Notes: generated by a model not told the origin, from the letters alone. Positions 30,981-39,460 are shown, counted from the first letter of the stretch. The stretch: DNA of 64,000 bases from Roseococcus sp. SDR (GCF_019083995.1 NZ_JAHRCU010000003.1:124001-188000), one strand, 5' to 3'. Made by a program: numbers and translations.

Positions 30981-31331
30981 TTACTTCTGCGCTAAGCGAC
31001 CGGCACTGCGCAGAATGCCCGCCAGCGCCTGCGCCGTTCGCAAGCTCCCGTCCCAGACGTCCGAGACGGCGGTCTGAATGATCTGCTCGCCCTTTGGGTC
31101 GACGTCGAAGGATTCTTCAACGCGAATATTAGCATAGTTTAGGACGATCCGCGTCTTGCGGCTCAGCCGGACGAAATCGCCGTTGCAGATGCGGCTGATC
31201 CAGGACTGGCTTACCCAATCATTGGGATTTCTCGCCTTAATCAGCGCTGAGAGCTCAGATTCGGTTAGCGATCGTGCCGTGAGCCAGTTCCGTAGCTCAG
31301 CGCCGATCGCCTGTGGGGTCCGCGTGCTCAT
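30981..31331 (-). CDS. XRE-type helix-turn-helix regulator of the defence island
   Basis: This 116-residue protein has a helix-turn-helix around residues 30-65 (SELSALIKARNPNDWVSQSW, then ISRICNGDFVRLSRKT). The C-terminal half is helical and may dimerise. It is divergent from the DNA methyltransferase gene, with only about 60 bases between starts. That gap holds two tandem ACGCATA copies, a possible operator. A regulator in this place resembles the controller proteins of type II restriction-modification systems, which delay nuclease expression. I chose the Met at 31331 because the upstream in-frame part reads through the methyltransferase start. Confidence 0.7.
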   Translation of the reverse strand: MSTRTPQAIGAELRNWLTARSLTESELSALIKARNPNDWVSQSWISRICNGDFVRLSRKTRIVLNYANIRVEESFDVDPKGEQIIQTAVSDVWDGSLRTAQALAGILRSAGRLAQK

Positions 31332-31345
31332 ACCTGCCCCTTTAC

Positions 31346-31360
31346 ACGCATAAACGCATA
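31346..31360. promoter_or_regulatory. Tandem ACGCATA repeat, candidate operator
   Basis: Two copies of ACGCATA (31346-31352 and 31354-31360) lie between the divergent XRE regulator and methyltransferase genes with an eight-base period. This is the expected place for a control-protein box. Binding is inferred. Confidence 0.4.
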
Positions 31361-31394
31361 CTGCAAAGTCTTCTGGACAGGCGGGAGACGGCAT

Positions 31395-32729
31395 TTGGAG
31401 GCGTTGAGGGATAGCCTGGGCCTGCGAGTAGACTCGCTCGCCGACGAGCTTGGCGCGGGGCCACGGCTCGTGGCCCAAAGCTGGTTCGCGCGGCACGAGT
31501 TTTTCGGGCCAGCGTCCACCAACCAGGACAGCCACGACCTGCCGTTCCAACGCTGGTACCGATTCAAGGAGGCGTTCGCGCCCCGCGCCGTCGTGGAGGC
31601 GTTCTCCGCGCTCCCCATGCGCCCGCAGACCTGCATCGACCCGTTCGGAGGCAGCGGAACGACGTCCTTAACCGCTCAGTTCCTAGGCGTCCGGCCTACC
31701 ACCGTTGAGGTAAATCCATTCCTGGCCGACCTCATCGAGGCCAAGCTGACGACCTACGTACCCAATCGGCTAATCCGTGCGTTCCGCACGGTGGTCGATG
31801 CGGCGGCAGACATCGAGCCCGACCCGTCGGCTGTCTTAGCCGGAGCGCCATCAACATTCGTGGAACCGGGCGTCGCGGGCCGGTGGATCTTCAATCGGGA
31901 CGTGGCCGTGCGGATCCTGGCCTACCGCCTGGCTATTGAGGGTCTCGAAGACGCGACGCATCGCCGACTGCTGCGGGTTCTTTTGGGCTCGACGCTGATC
32001 ACGCTGAGCAATGTGGTGATCAGCGGGAAGGGTCGCCGCTACCGCTCCGGCTGGACGCGTCGCGCGGTACGGCCCTTCGAGGTCGGCAGGCTGTTCGAAG
32101 CCGCAGTCCTGCGCGCGATCGAGGACATCGTGCGCTTCGGACGCCGAGCCTGCCTTGACTTTACCCTCCTACGCGGCGACGCCCGCACGGCGCTCTCACA
32201 GAGCGACTCAGTCGACTTCGCGCTCTTTTCGCCGCCCTATCCCAACTCCTTCGACTACACGGACATTTACAACGTCGAGCTCTGGATGCTGGGTTACCTG
32301 CGGACCGGGGCGGACAATCGGGCGCTCCGCGAGGCGACCCTGCGCTCGCACGTACAGATCCACCGAAGCTTCGATAGCGCCGCCGTATCGCCGCTCCTGA
32401 CGGAGACCCTTGACCTGCTCAACGCTCGCCGTGACCAGCTTTGGGACGCCAAGATCCCACAGATGGTCTCCGCCTACTTCGACGACATGACGGCAGTCCT
32501 TCGGGGCCTCCATCGCGTCATGCCAGCAGGGGGATCTGTGATGATGGTCGTCGGCGACAGCCAGTACGCGGGGGTGCCGATTGACGTCGCGGCGATATGC
32601 GCTGAGATGGCCGACGGCTGTGGCTTCGCGCTGAAGGGACTGTCACAGATGCGCTCTATGCGATCGAGCGCCCAGCAGGGTGGCGCTCATGAGCTCGGCG
32701 AGACCCTAGTTCACCTCACCTGCGAGTAG
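31395..32729 (+). CDS. DNA methyltransferase (SPPY type) of the defence island
   Basis: The protein has 444 residues. The SAM-binding motif I, DPFGGSGTT, is at about residue 82, and the catalytic motif IV, SPPYPNSFDYTD, at about 279. Motif I comes before IV, which is the opposite order to the two prophage 2 methyltransferases. SPPY usually marks N4-cytosine or N6-adenine methylation of DNA. The first codon is a TTG after GGGAG, and no better start is visible. It is convergent with the nuclease gene and overlaps it tail-to-tail by 24 bases. I infer it marks host DNA against the nuclease-ATPase set next to it. Confidence 0.82.
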   Translation: MEALRDSLGLRVDSLADELGAGPRLVAQSWFARHEFFGPASTNQDSHDLPFQRWYRFKEAFAPRAVVEAFSALPMRPQTCIDPFGGSGTTSLTAQFLGVRPTTVEVNPFLADLIEAKLTTYVPNRLIRAFRTVVDAAADIEPDPSAVLAGAPSTFVEPGVAGRWIFNRDVAVRILAYRLAIEGLEDATHRRLLRVLLGSTLITLSNVVISGKGRRYRSGWTRRAVRPFEVGRLFEAAVLRAIEDIVRFGRRACLDFTLLRGDARTALSQSDSVDFALFSPPYPNSFDYTDIYNVELWMLGYLRTGADNRALREATLRSHVQIHRSFDSAAVSPLLTETLDLLNARRDQLWDAKIPQMVSAYFDDMTAVLRGLHRVMPAGGSVMMVVGDSQYAGVPIDVAAICAEMADGCGFALKGLSQMRSMRSSAQQGGAHELGETLVHLTCE

Positions 32730-33815
32730 GATCCCTGCCTTGTCGGCGGCGGCTTTCGCATCACGGTGCGCCTCGGCGCTAGCGTACATGAAGTAGCGTC
32801 GCACCTCGACATCCTTGGACTTTCCGAGTGCTATCACCTCGGGCTGATCCTGGTCATCGCACCGAGCGTCGAAGCAGCAGAGGTAGGCCAGCTCCGCGCC
32901 GGTGTCCTGCCGGTACTCCACCGCCTGCCCGATACCCTCCATCGCATATGCGAGCATGTCCTCCGGCTTGATGTTGACAACCCGGGTGCCCGAGGATCGG
33001 CGAGAGCGCAGCACCTTGAGCTCGAGCGCACAACCTCCGACGCCCGGCGCCATGGCCGCTCCTACGATCGAGACGTCGACCCGCCCGTGGGGAGTCTGAT
33101 CCTCCATACGCACATTGTCGAGGCCGACCAGTCGGCGGAGGTGAACGGTCAGCATGGTGCTTATGCGCACCTCGAGCGCCTCAATGGTGATCCGGTTCGC
33201 CGCTGCGCCCTTCCAAGGCAGGAGATGACCGCTGGGCGTCTGTGTGTACTGGCGATGGAACTCCCAGATATGCCTCTCGAGGTCGGACGGGCTGAGCTGC
33301 TTGTGCGGATCCAGGACCAGCGGCACACACGAGTTCTTTCCGAGGACACCGCGCTTGCACAAGATCAACTCGCCCCTGTCCGGGCGGAACACCGTATGCG
33401 GCGCCTCGTGCAGGTCTGCCGCCTTGAGGGCGGCGACTATATGTTTCAGGTCGCCGCAATCCTGATCCGGCAGTCTCGCGACGATCGAGAAATCCTCATT
33501 GGCGATGAACACCCCACCGCACACGTCCGCGTCGGCGCTCGAGTTAAGGTAGTGGATGATGCTCGCGTCCAGCCGGGAGGCGTCTTGATGGATCGCCCGC
33601 GACAACACGAACACACAGGGGTTCGCATCCGGCACTGGTCCGTTTTTGTCCAGGAGCCAGCGCCGCGTGTAGTCGTAAGCTCGCGCGAAGAACTCGGCTT
33701 CCAGGCCCTCATCTGAGGCCGGTAGATGCGGGACCCCGGCCAAGCCTGCGCCACGAAGTGACGCGAGCGCGGCATCGTCCAGATCCGCAAGGGCAGCCTG
33801 CAAATCGGGCACCAC
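32706..33815 (-). CDS. PD-(D/E)XK-like nuclease, effector of the SMC system
   Basis: This protein has about 369 residues. Around residues 245-265 it reads HGRVDVSIVGAA and, after a short loop, CALELKVLR, a good fit to the D...(D/E)XK nuclease core with Asp, Glu and Lys in place. The N-terminal 230 residues hold no motif I know; they contain several Asp-rich loops and a Trp-rich segment (WEFHRQYTQ). The start is uncertain. An upstream GTG would overlap the middle gene by about 100 bases, whereas GTG at 33815 lies just past that gene's stop. As last gene of the operon with an SMC ATPase, it is the likely DNA-cutting effector. Confidence 0.68.
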   Translation of the reverse strand: MVPDLQAALADLDDAALASLRGAGLAGVPHLPASDEGLEAEFFARAYDYTRRWLLDKNGPVPDANPCVFVLSRAIHQDASRLDASIIHYLNSSADADVCGGVFIANEDFSIVARLPDQDCGDLKHIVAALKAADLHEAPHTVFRPDRGELILCKRGVLGKNSCVPLVLDPHKQLSPSDLERHIWEFHRQYTQTPSGHLLPWKGAAANRITIEALEVRISTMLTVHLRRLVGLDNVRMEDQTPHGRVDVSIVGAAMAPGVGGCALELKVLRSRRSSGTRVVNIKPEDMLAYAMEGIGQAVEYRQDTGAELAYLCCFDARCDDQDQPEVIALGKSKDVEVRRYFMYASAEAHRDAKAAADKAGILLAGEVN

Positions 33816-33816
33816 C

Positions 33817-34485
33817 TCAGGCAACCGCCCGATTGTGACGGCGGTCCCATAGCTGTTCGAGGTAGCGGAAATAGAGGTGCACCTCGGCCCGACGCCCCAC
33901 GGAGCGATCTCCGCCAACACGGAGCCCTATGGCGCCGGCCGCCAGCGCCGTGAGGTTCTCCGATGCGGTCCGGAAGTCGATGGGCCCCTCGAGGTCCGCG
34001 CGAGTGAAAGCCACATCCTTGAGCAGTACGTCGTCGGCATCGCCCGGCGGCTCATCGCTGGCCTCGTCACGCAGGATCGCTGCAAACGCGCGGACCACCT
34101 CCCTGAGGAATGAGGCCTTGTGTCTAGCCTCCCCGAGGAGGAGTGCACGATCGACTGCGGCCATCCCCGTCCGGGTGAGCGAGTAATTGGCCTCGAACCA
34201 CCACCCCTGATCATCCTTCATCCGCTTTAGGCCGCTCACTGCCGCCAGGCCCTGGACGGACAGGCGATCGATGTCCCACTGGACCTCCGGAAAGAAGGGC
34301 CCACGCTTAAACTTCAGGATGTAGCCGTCCGGGGTCAGCAGGTCGTAAACCGGCGCCATGGCGTTCGCGAGGTAGACTAAGCGATGCAGGCGCTCGACGG
34401 ACAGTGGCGCGATGCCGGTCCGCTCCGCTGCGTCCAAAAGCGACAACAGCCACATCCGCGCGGCCAGCACACCGCGTCGCTGCAT
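33817..34485 (-). CDS. Middle component of the SMC-nuclease operon
   Basis: This 222-residue protein starts at an ATG that overlaps the ATPase stop codon (TGATG), so the genes are translationally coupled. It begins with a helical region (AARMWLLSLLDAAERTGIAPLSVERLHRLVYLANAMAPV), then DGYILKFKRGPFFPEVQWDIDRL, a pattern I associate with the 'middle component' proteins of ABC-three-component conflict systems. A winged-helix-like segment (YSLTRTGMAAVDRALLL) follows. Its probable job is to connect the ATPase to the nuclease. The family name is from memory and should be treated as tentative. Confidence 0.62.
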   Translation of the reverse strand: MQRRGVLAARMWLLSLLDAAERTGIAPLSVERLHRLVYLANAMAPVYDLLTPDGYILKFKRGPFFPEVQWDIDRLSVQGLAAVSGLKRMKDDQGWWFEANYSLTRTGMAAVDRALLLGEARHKASFLREVVRAFAAILRDEASDEPPGDADDVLLKDVAFTRADLEGPIDFRTASENLTALAAGAIGLRVGGDRSVGRRAEVHLYFRYLEQLWDRRHNRAVA

Positions 34486-36674
34486 CACGTGACCTCACCG
34501 TCGGCCTCGTCATCCGCGGCTGCATCTGGAGGCAGGGCATCGGCGATAAGCGCGGCCCGATCTGCCTCGTCCACGTCCTCGTAGACCGCATCCCAGAGCT
34601 TGTTTTCGTAGAACTCGCGGTGCTGCCGCAGCGCGGCGTTCGGCGCTGATATCGACAGCAGGTTGATCAGATGTCCGCGCCGTGCACCTGCCGGCAGAGC
34701 TGGAGGGAGGTCCTCGGCCTCTGGTGCCTCGTCTCGAGTCAGGGCGTCGGCGTCGTCGCTCGACACTGGCTCCCGCGCCGGGGGAGCCGTGACTCCAAAC
34801 AGGGCCGGGATCATCCCCTCGCTGTTGAGGTTCGTGCTCGCGATAAAGACGTTCCCTAGGGCGTCCCCCTTGGCCGCGAACCCCCGGAACAGCGCGCCGG
34901 CCTCGCGCACGAAGAGGCTGTCCAAGCTCGCCTCCGGGGTCTCGAGGACTAGCATCGCGTCGCTCTCGGGCGCGCCGGCGGCCTCCATGAGCGCCATGCG
35001 GAACGCGAGATCGATGAACTCCCGCTGGGACTCAGAGACCTCGCTCGCGTCCTCCCGGGCGCTGGCGCTGCCGGTGAACACGCCCGAGCTCATCATCACT
35101 TCCAGAATGGGGAACTCGAACTGCTCTCCCTCCTGGCCGATCCTGCGGACGTCGCTGGCCTCGTGGAGCAAGCAGGTCTCGGCAAGAAGATGCTTGGCGA
35201 TCCGGGCGAAGGCCTGCTTTACCTTTCCGAGCCTCTCGGTCAGGTGCCGCTCCTGGCTCATCTTGATCGCTTTGTAGCGCGCCTCAGCTGTCGTGCGATC
35301 GGCGGCTATCCGCTTCAGCCGCGCCTCGCCCTCTTCCACATAGCGGCGCTTGTAGGCAATCTGTTCTTCGTCGTCGGCCATTGCCGCGTCGATCACCTCC
35401 GCTGAGGCCTGCCTCTGTAGGTCGTTCAGCCGGTTCTGGTGTAGATTCACCTGGGCGAGGGACTCACCCCGAGCTTCGATCAGTTGCCTAAGTTCGGAGT
35501 CCTCCCGCACTACGTCGAAATCGAGCGCCGAGAGGGAAGCCCGAAGCTTCTCGACCTGCTGACCGACGCGCTCTAGACGCTTCTCGTTGAACTCGGCGGC
35601 ACTGACGACATTCTCCTGCTCCGCCACCTCGCTCTCGCAAACGGGACACTGATGCCGTTCGGCGTAGGCCTTAAGGCGCTCAGCTGCAGCGGCCGAACGA
35701 TTGCCACAGACAAGACAGCCACCACCCGTCGCAAGGCTCAAGAACACATGCGCTGCGGTCGCCTCAAGGCCGGGGAAGACATGCTGATAAAAGAGCTGCT
35801 GCTCCTCCTCGTAGGCGAGGCGCGCTTCCTCAAGGTCCAGCCTCGTCTTCTCGCGGCGGAGCCGCACCGACTCGGCCTTCTGCCGGGCCACGACAATCGC
35901 CTCGGCGTGCTCCTGATCTTGCTCCTGGGCCGCCGCGAGGGCCGTCCGTTCCGCACGGATTTCTACGGCGATGCCGGATTGCTCAGCGGCGTCGTATTCG
36001 TCGAGTTCCTTCCGGGCCTTCCCGATCGGCACTCGTTCGTTGCGATAGTTGCTGTCGAGCGTTTGGGCCTTGTCGTATTCCTCAGCCGCTGTCCACGCGG
36101 CGGTCCTGTCGTAGAATAGTAAGCGGAACATATCGAACTGGGACCGACGATCCCAGATCAGCTCTGCCCGGTCTTCCAGGAAGAAGACCAGGAAGCGAAG
36201 GATGGCGAAGAAATCGAAGTAGCTGGCGGCCCCCGAGAGTTCGCAGACCAGGCTCTCGTAGCGGTCCTGGGTTGCCTGAGCTTCGGGCACATCGTCTAGG
36301 CAGAGCGACTCCACCTCCAGCGTGCGCAGGCTCCGCACGACCTTGATGCGGCGTCGTCCGAAACTGATCACCGCCTCCGCACGCGCGCCACGGGCTTCGT
36401 CACGTACGCGTTTGCGGAAATACTTCTTGTTTCGCCAATCGGACAGAATGTGCTGGGTTGATGCGAGCCCACCATCCTCCTTGCTCATGTCCTTGGGACC
36501 CAGGAGCATCCGGTAGATGATGTTGAGAAGGGTCGTCTTTCCGAGCCCGTTGATGCCGGCGATGACGTGCACGCCGGAACCAAACTTGTGAGCAAGGCCC
36601 GACGAGTTCGCTGTTTCGAAGAGCCCGTACCCCTCGACCTTCAGTTCACGAAGTACAGGAAACGTGATCGCCAA
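34485..36674 (-). CDS. SMC/Rad50-like ATPase of the defence operon
   Basis: The protein has 729 residues. Walker A GINGLGKTT lies at residues 40-48. Long coiled-coil arms surround a hook region with two CxxC pairs (CLVCG and CPVCE, about 315-350), the layout of Rad50 zinc hooks. The ABC signature-like SESQREFIDLAFRM (about 550) and Walker B AMLVLETPEASLD (about 575) close the ATPase head. The C-terminal 100 residues are acidic. Such proteins sense unusual DNA ends or structures and, in Lamassu and ABC-three-component systems, release a nuclease effector. It is first in the leftward operon. Confidence 0.85.
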   Translation of the reverse strand: MAITFPVLRELKVEGYGLFETANSSGLAHKFGSGVHVIAGINGLGKTTLLNIIYRMLLGPKDMSKEDGGLASTQHILSDWRNKKYFRKRVRDEARGARAEAVISFGRRRIKVVRSLRTLEVESLCLDDVPEAQATQDRYESLVCELSGAASYFDFFAILRFLVFFLEDRAELIWDRRSQFDMFRLLFYDRTAAWTAAEEYDKAQTLDSNYRNERVPIGKARKELDEYDAAEQSGIAVEIRAERTALAAAQEQDQEHAEAIVVARQKAESVRLRREKTRLDLEEARLAYEEEQQLFYQHVFPGLEATAAHVFLSLATGGGCLVCGNRSAAAAERLKAYAERHQCPVCESEVAEQENVVSAAEFNEKRLERVGQQVEKLRASLSALDFDVVREDSELRQLIEARGESLAQVNLHQNRLNDLQRQASAEVIDAAMADDEEQIAYKRRYVEEGEARLKRIAADRTTAEARYKAIKMSQERHLTERLGKVKQAFARIAKHLLAETCLLHEASDVRRIGQEGEQFEFPILEVMMSSGVFTGSASAREDASEVSESQREFIDLAFRMALMEAAGAPESDAMLVLETPEASLDSLFVREAGALFRGFAAKGDALGNVFIASTNLNSEGMIPALFGVTAPPAREPVSSDDADALTRDEAPEAEDLPPALPAGARRGHLINLLSISAPNAALRQHREFYENKLWDAVYEDVDEADRAALIADALPPDAAADDEADGEVT

Positions 36675-37015
36675 ACCGAGTTAACCCCCCATTATGCCCT
36701 GTCGTTTGGTTCTACTTGTACGCAACATCGCGTGCCCATTCTGAGGAGCAATTTGTTAAATTAACAGTTTAAACGTTCATTGGATCGCGCAACGCGTCGC
36801 AGTCAGATCGTCACGTTCACGACATGGTCTCGCCTTCGCCGCGCCACTGGCTACGCGCCCCTACTGTCCAACAAATTACCCAGGGCGCACAATACCGGGA
36901 CCGCAACCTTGGGCGTGTTTTTGGGAGATGACTGCCTCGGTGCTCATGTTGAGCGGCTTGGAATAAGGCGGCGTCGCCCGATACGGGCACAGCGCCAAGC
37001 GAGCGATTGAAGGCT
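36675..37015. promoter_or_regulatory. Intergenic region with palindromes, likely promoter of the SMC operon
   Basis: No gene is visible. The half next to the SMC gene is AT-rich and holds an 11-base palindrome GTTAAATTAAC (36755-36765) followed by GTTTAAAC (36767-36774). These could be binding sites at the operon promoter. The other half probably contains the end of prophage 2, since the recombinase operon finishes at 37016, but I cannot identify the attachment core. Confidence 0.45.
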
Positions 37016-37405
37016 TCATGATGCCAAGTTCAGCCGGTGGCGCTGGCACGCCCAGGCATCCGGAATCGGCGCAAGCAACGCCGGCAGTGCACAGGTAGCA
37101 GAAGTCCGCCCATCCAAGATTGCCTCAACGATATCCGGCGCCAGCAGGGTCAGCCGCAGCAGGCTGCCGAGGTAGCCCCTCTCGATTCGTTCGGCGGCTG
37201 CCATCTCGCTGATGGACGCGTAGCGCCCCACGTCGAGCATCCGCTGGTACCGGAACGCCCGTGCCAGCGCCTTCACGAGCGCCGGGTCGGCCCGCGTTGT
37301 GACTGGCGCCACGCCATCGGTCATCGGTGTCACGACGGTCTTCCTGCCTGGCCGGTAGCGGATTGCCAGAGGCACCCGGACCGTGATGCTGGTCGCCGTG
37401 GTCAT
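37016..37405 (-). CDS. Small HTH-containing partner of the serine recombinase
   Basis: This 129-residue protein starts at an ATG overlapping the recombinase stop (ATGA). After a basic N-terminus (VPLAIRYRPGRKTVV) it has a helix ALVKALARAFRYQRMLDVG and a helix-turn-helix-like segment YASISEMAAAERIERGYLGSLLRLTLLAPDIVEAIL, as in ParB/KorB-type DNA binding. It is the last gene of the lysogeny operon. Similar small genes follow recombinase-DUF2924 pairs elsewhere, as far as I recall. It could be a recombination directionality or accessory factor; that is inference. Confidence 0.65.
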   Translation of the reverse strand: MTTATSITVRVPLAIRYRPGRKTVVTPMTDGVAPVTTRADPALVKALARAFRYQRMLDVGRYASISEMAAAERIERGYLGSLLRLTLLAPDIVEAILDGRTSATCALPALLAPIPDAWACQRHRLNLAS

Positions 37406-38754
37406 GCTGCCGACCTCAGCGTATCGGGCGCGATGGCGCCGAGGTCGCGGACCAGGCCGCCGAGACCATCCAGGCGCAGCCGAATGTCCGCGCCGGCCGG
37501 GCCCACGACCACCCGCTCCACCAGCGACCTCACAATTCTCGCCTGCTCTGCAGGAAACAGGTGCTCCCAAAGCGGGTCGAGCCGGTGCAGCGCGTCATGG
37601 GTTTCGCTCTCGGTCAGGTCCGGCGCCTCCCGGCGCGCCGCGCGCCAGGTGCCGATTACGATCTCCGGCTGCCGCAGCAGCGCCCGCACCTGATCCACTA
37701 CCGCCGCCTCGATCTCGGCCGCCGAAATCCGGCGCACTATGCTGGCGTCGCCGGCGGCGTCGCCCTTCAGCACCCGCTGCGCCACGTAGTAGCGGTAAAG
37801 CCGGCCATTCTTCCTGGAATGCGTCGGCGACAGCGCCCGGCCGTCCACCCCGAAGATCAACCCCTTCAGCAGCGCCGGCGTCTGTGCTCGGTTCTGGTTG
37901 GCACGCACGCGCGGGCTGACCTGAAGGACGGCGTGCGCCCGGTCCCATAGATCACGGGGCACAATGCCCTGGTGCTCACCGGGATAGATGCTTCCCTTGT
38001 GCGCGGCCTCCCCGACGTAGGTCCGATTGTTCAGCAGCTTGTAGACATCGCCCTTGTCCAGGGGCCGGCCCACCTTGCTGGTGGCGCCCTCCTCTCGAAG
38101 GCGCTTCACCGTCTCCATGCCCGAGGACGTCTCGGCGAAGATCTCGAACACGCGGCGCACCCGCGGTGCCTCCTCCTCATTCACGATCAGCTTCCTGGCC
38201 ACCACGTCGTAGCCGAGCGGTACCTTGCCCCCCATCCACATGCCGCGGGCGCGGGAGGCGGCGAATTTGTCGCGGATTCGCTCGCCAATGACCTCGCGCT
38301 CGAACTGCGCGAAGCTGAGCAGGATGTTCAGCGTCAACCGGCCCATGCTGGTCGTGGTGTTGAAGCTCTGCGTCACGGACACGAACGTCACGCCGTGCGC
38401 ATCCATCACCTCCACCAGCTTGGCGAAGTCCATTAGCGAGCGGCTCAGGCGATCAATTTTGTAGACCACGATGACGTCGACGAGGTCGGCCTGAATGTCG
38501 CGCAGCAGGCGCTGCAGCGCCGGCCGCTCCAGCGTGCCGCCCGAAAAGCCGCCATCGTCATAGCGATCGCGGACCAGAACCCAGCCCTCGGCGCGCTGGC
38601 TGGTGATGTAGGCCTCGCAGGCGTCGCGCTGCGCGTCGAGCGTGTTGAACTCCTTCTCCAGCCCCTCGTCAGTGGATTTGCGAGTGTAGACCGCGCAGCG
38701 GAGCTTCTTGGTCGTCGCCGGCATGGCCGGCTCGATGCGGGCGCGGCGGGTCAT
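37402..38754 (-). CDS. Large serine recombinase (site-specific integrase)
   Basis: This 450-residue protein has the catalytic resolvase domain in front: CAVYTRKSTDEGLEKEFN with the nucleophilic Ser, then VVYKIDRLSRSL and a helix FAQFEREVIGERIRDK. The recombinase domain follows (RGMWMGGKVPLGYD, then the block with NNRTYVGEAAHKG) and a zinc-ribbon-like region without the usual Cys set, so that part is modified. It would integrate and excise prophage 2 by cutting both strands with a phosphoserine link. It overlaps the DUF2924 gene and the small HTH gene by four bases each. Confidence 0.92.
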   Translation of the reverse strand: MTRRARIEPAMPATTKKLRCAVYTRKSTDEGLEKEFNTLDAQRDACEAYITSQRAEGWVLVRDRYDDGGFSGGTLERPALQRLLRDIQADLVDVIVVYKIDRLSRSLMDFAKLVEVMDAHGVTFVSVTQSFNTTTSMGRLTLNILLSFAQFEREVIGERIRDKFAASRARGMWMGGKVPLGYDVVARKLIVNEEEAPRVRRVFEIFAETSSGMETVKRLREEGATSKVGRPLDKGDVYKLLNNRTYVGEAAHKGSIYPGEHQGIVPRDLWDRAHAVLQVSPRVRANQNRAQTPALLKGLIFGVDGRALSPTHSRKNGRLYRYYVAQRVLKGDAAGDASIVRRISAAEIEAAVVDQVRALLRQPEIVIGTWRAARREAPDLTESETHDALHRLDPLWEHLFPAEQARIVRSLVERVVVGPAGADIRLRLDGLGGLVRDLGAIAPDTLRSAA

Positions 38755-39248
38755 GTCTCACCCCGCGCCCGCAGCCCGAAGAACGTCCAGCCATTCCAGC
38801 GCGTGCCGGTGATGTGGCGCGCGATGGCTGAGAGCGACTGGTAGGGCCGCCCCTCGAATTCGAAGTCGTTGACGCGCACCGCGACCACGTGCTGCACGCC
38901 CTGCCATTCGCGGAGCAGGCGCGTGCCGGCTAGCGGCCGGCTGTCGGCACGAATGCGGCGCAGGACGACGTTGCCGCCATCCAATTGCTCGCCCAGCGCC
39001 ACCAGCCGGTCGACGGTCTCGGGCTTCAGCCCGCCATAGGCCAATTCCTGGATGCGATAGGCCAGCCGGCTCTGGATGTAGGCGCGGTTCCAGGGCGGCG
39101 GCTCCTTGCCGAACAGTTCGCGCCACTGCTGCTTCAGCGTAGCGGTCGGCGCCGCCTGCAGTGCGGCGAGGCGGCTCAGCACCTGCGTCGGCGGGATCTT
39201 CGGGATGGTGGGCGCCGGCGCGGGCGCGGCGGTGGATCGTCTGGTCAT
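38751..39248 (-). CDS. DUF2924 protein next to the recombinase
   Basis: This 165-residue protein fits DUF2924 by pattern: LAALQAAPTATLKQQWRELFGKEPP, then NRAYIQSRLAYRIQELAYGGL, and the closing ARHITGTRWNGWTFFGL, which matches the usual end of the family. DUF2924 genes lie directly upstream of serine recombinases in many alphaproteobacteria, so a role in recombination is likely although the biochemistry is unknown. It overlaps both neighbours by four bases. The C-terminal block is like a small DNA-binding fold with several aromatic residues. Confidence 0.85.
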   Translation of the reverse strand: MTRRSTAAPAPAPTIPKIPPTQVLSRLAALQAAPTATLKQQWRELFGKEPPPWNRAYIQSRLAYRIQELAYGGLKPETVDRLVALGEQLDGGNVVLRRIRADSRPLAGTRLLREWQGVQHVVAVRVNDFEFEGRPYQSLSAIARHITGTRWNGWTFFGLRARGET

Positions 39249-39460
39249 GCGAGTCCCTTCCTGTTGGGGTTCGCATGCAGGCGCTGGTGGGCGGTGGAGT
39301 GTAGGGGAACGTCTCCCACCCCCCGAGCTATTTCGGCATCGCGCGCTTCATCCTCGGCAACGCGGCTGCGCAGCCGCACCAGGCCCCTGGCCAGGATGCC
39401 GCAGACCTCGCGGAGGTGCGGCGGGAGGTGAGCGTTCAGTCCCACGGGCGATGGCTTCAT
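39245..39460 (-). CDS. Small protein upstream of DUF2924
   Basis: This is a 71-residue protein, mostly one helix (LPPHLREVCGILARGLVRLRSRVAEDEARDAEIARG) followed by a His-rich tail. It has no known domain. It overlaps the DUF2924 gene by four bases and so belongs to the recombinase operon. Small proteins of this kind with a REVC-ILA-GL-RLR core recur before DUF2924 genes in my memory. Confidence 0.6.
   Translation of the reverse strand: MKPSPVGLNAHLPPHLREVCGILARGLVRLRSRVAEDEARDAEIARGVGDVPLHSTAHQRLHANPNRKGLA

Noticed and set aside
32766-33716. A 316-codon plus-strand frame opposite the nuclease gene
   Set aside because: The minus strand has the nuclease motif and is coupled to the operon; the plus frame is a shadow.
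37402-38754. tRNA-Gly 3' end as attachment site of the serine recombinase
   Set aside because: No second copy of the tRNA end is visible near the recombinase, and large serine recombinases rarely use tRNA genes, so I do not call attachment sites.
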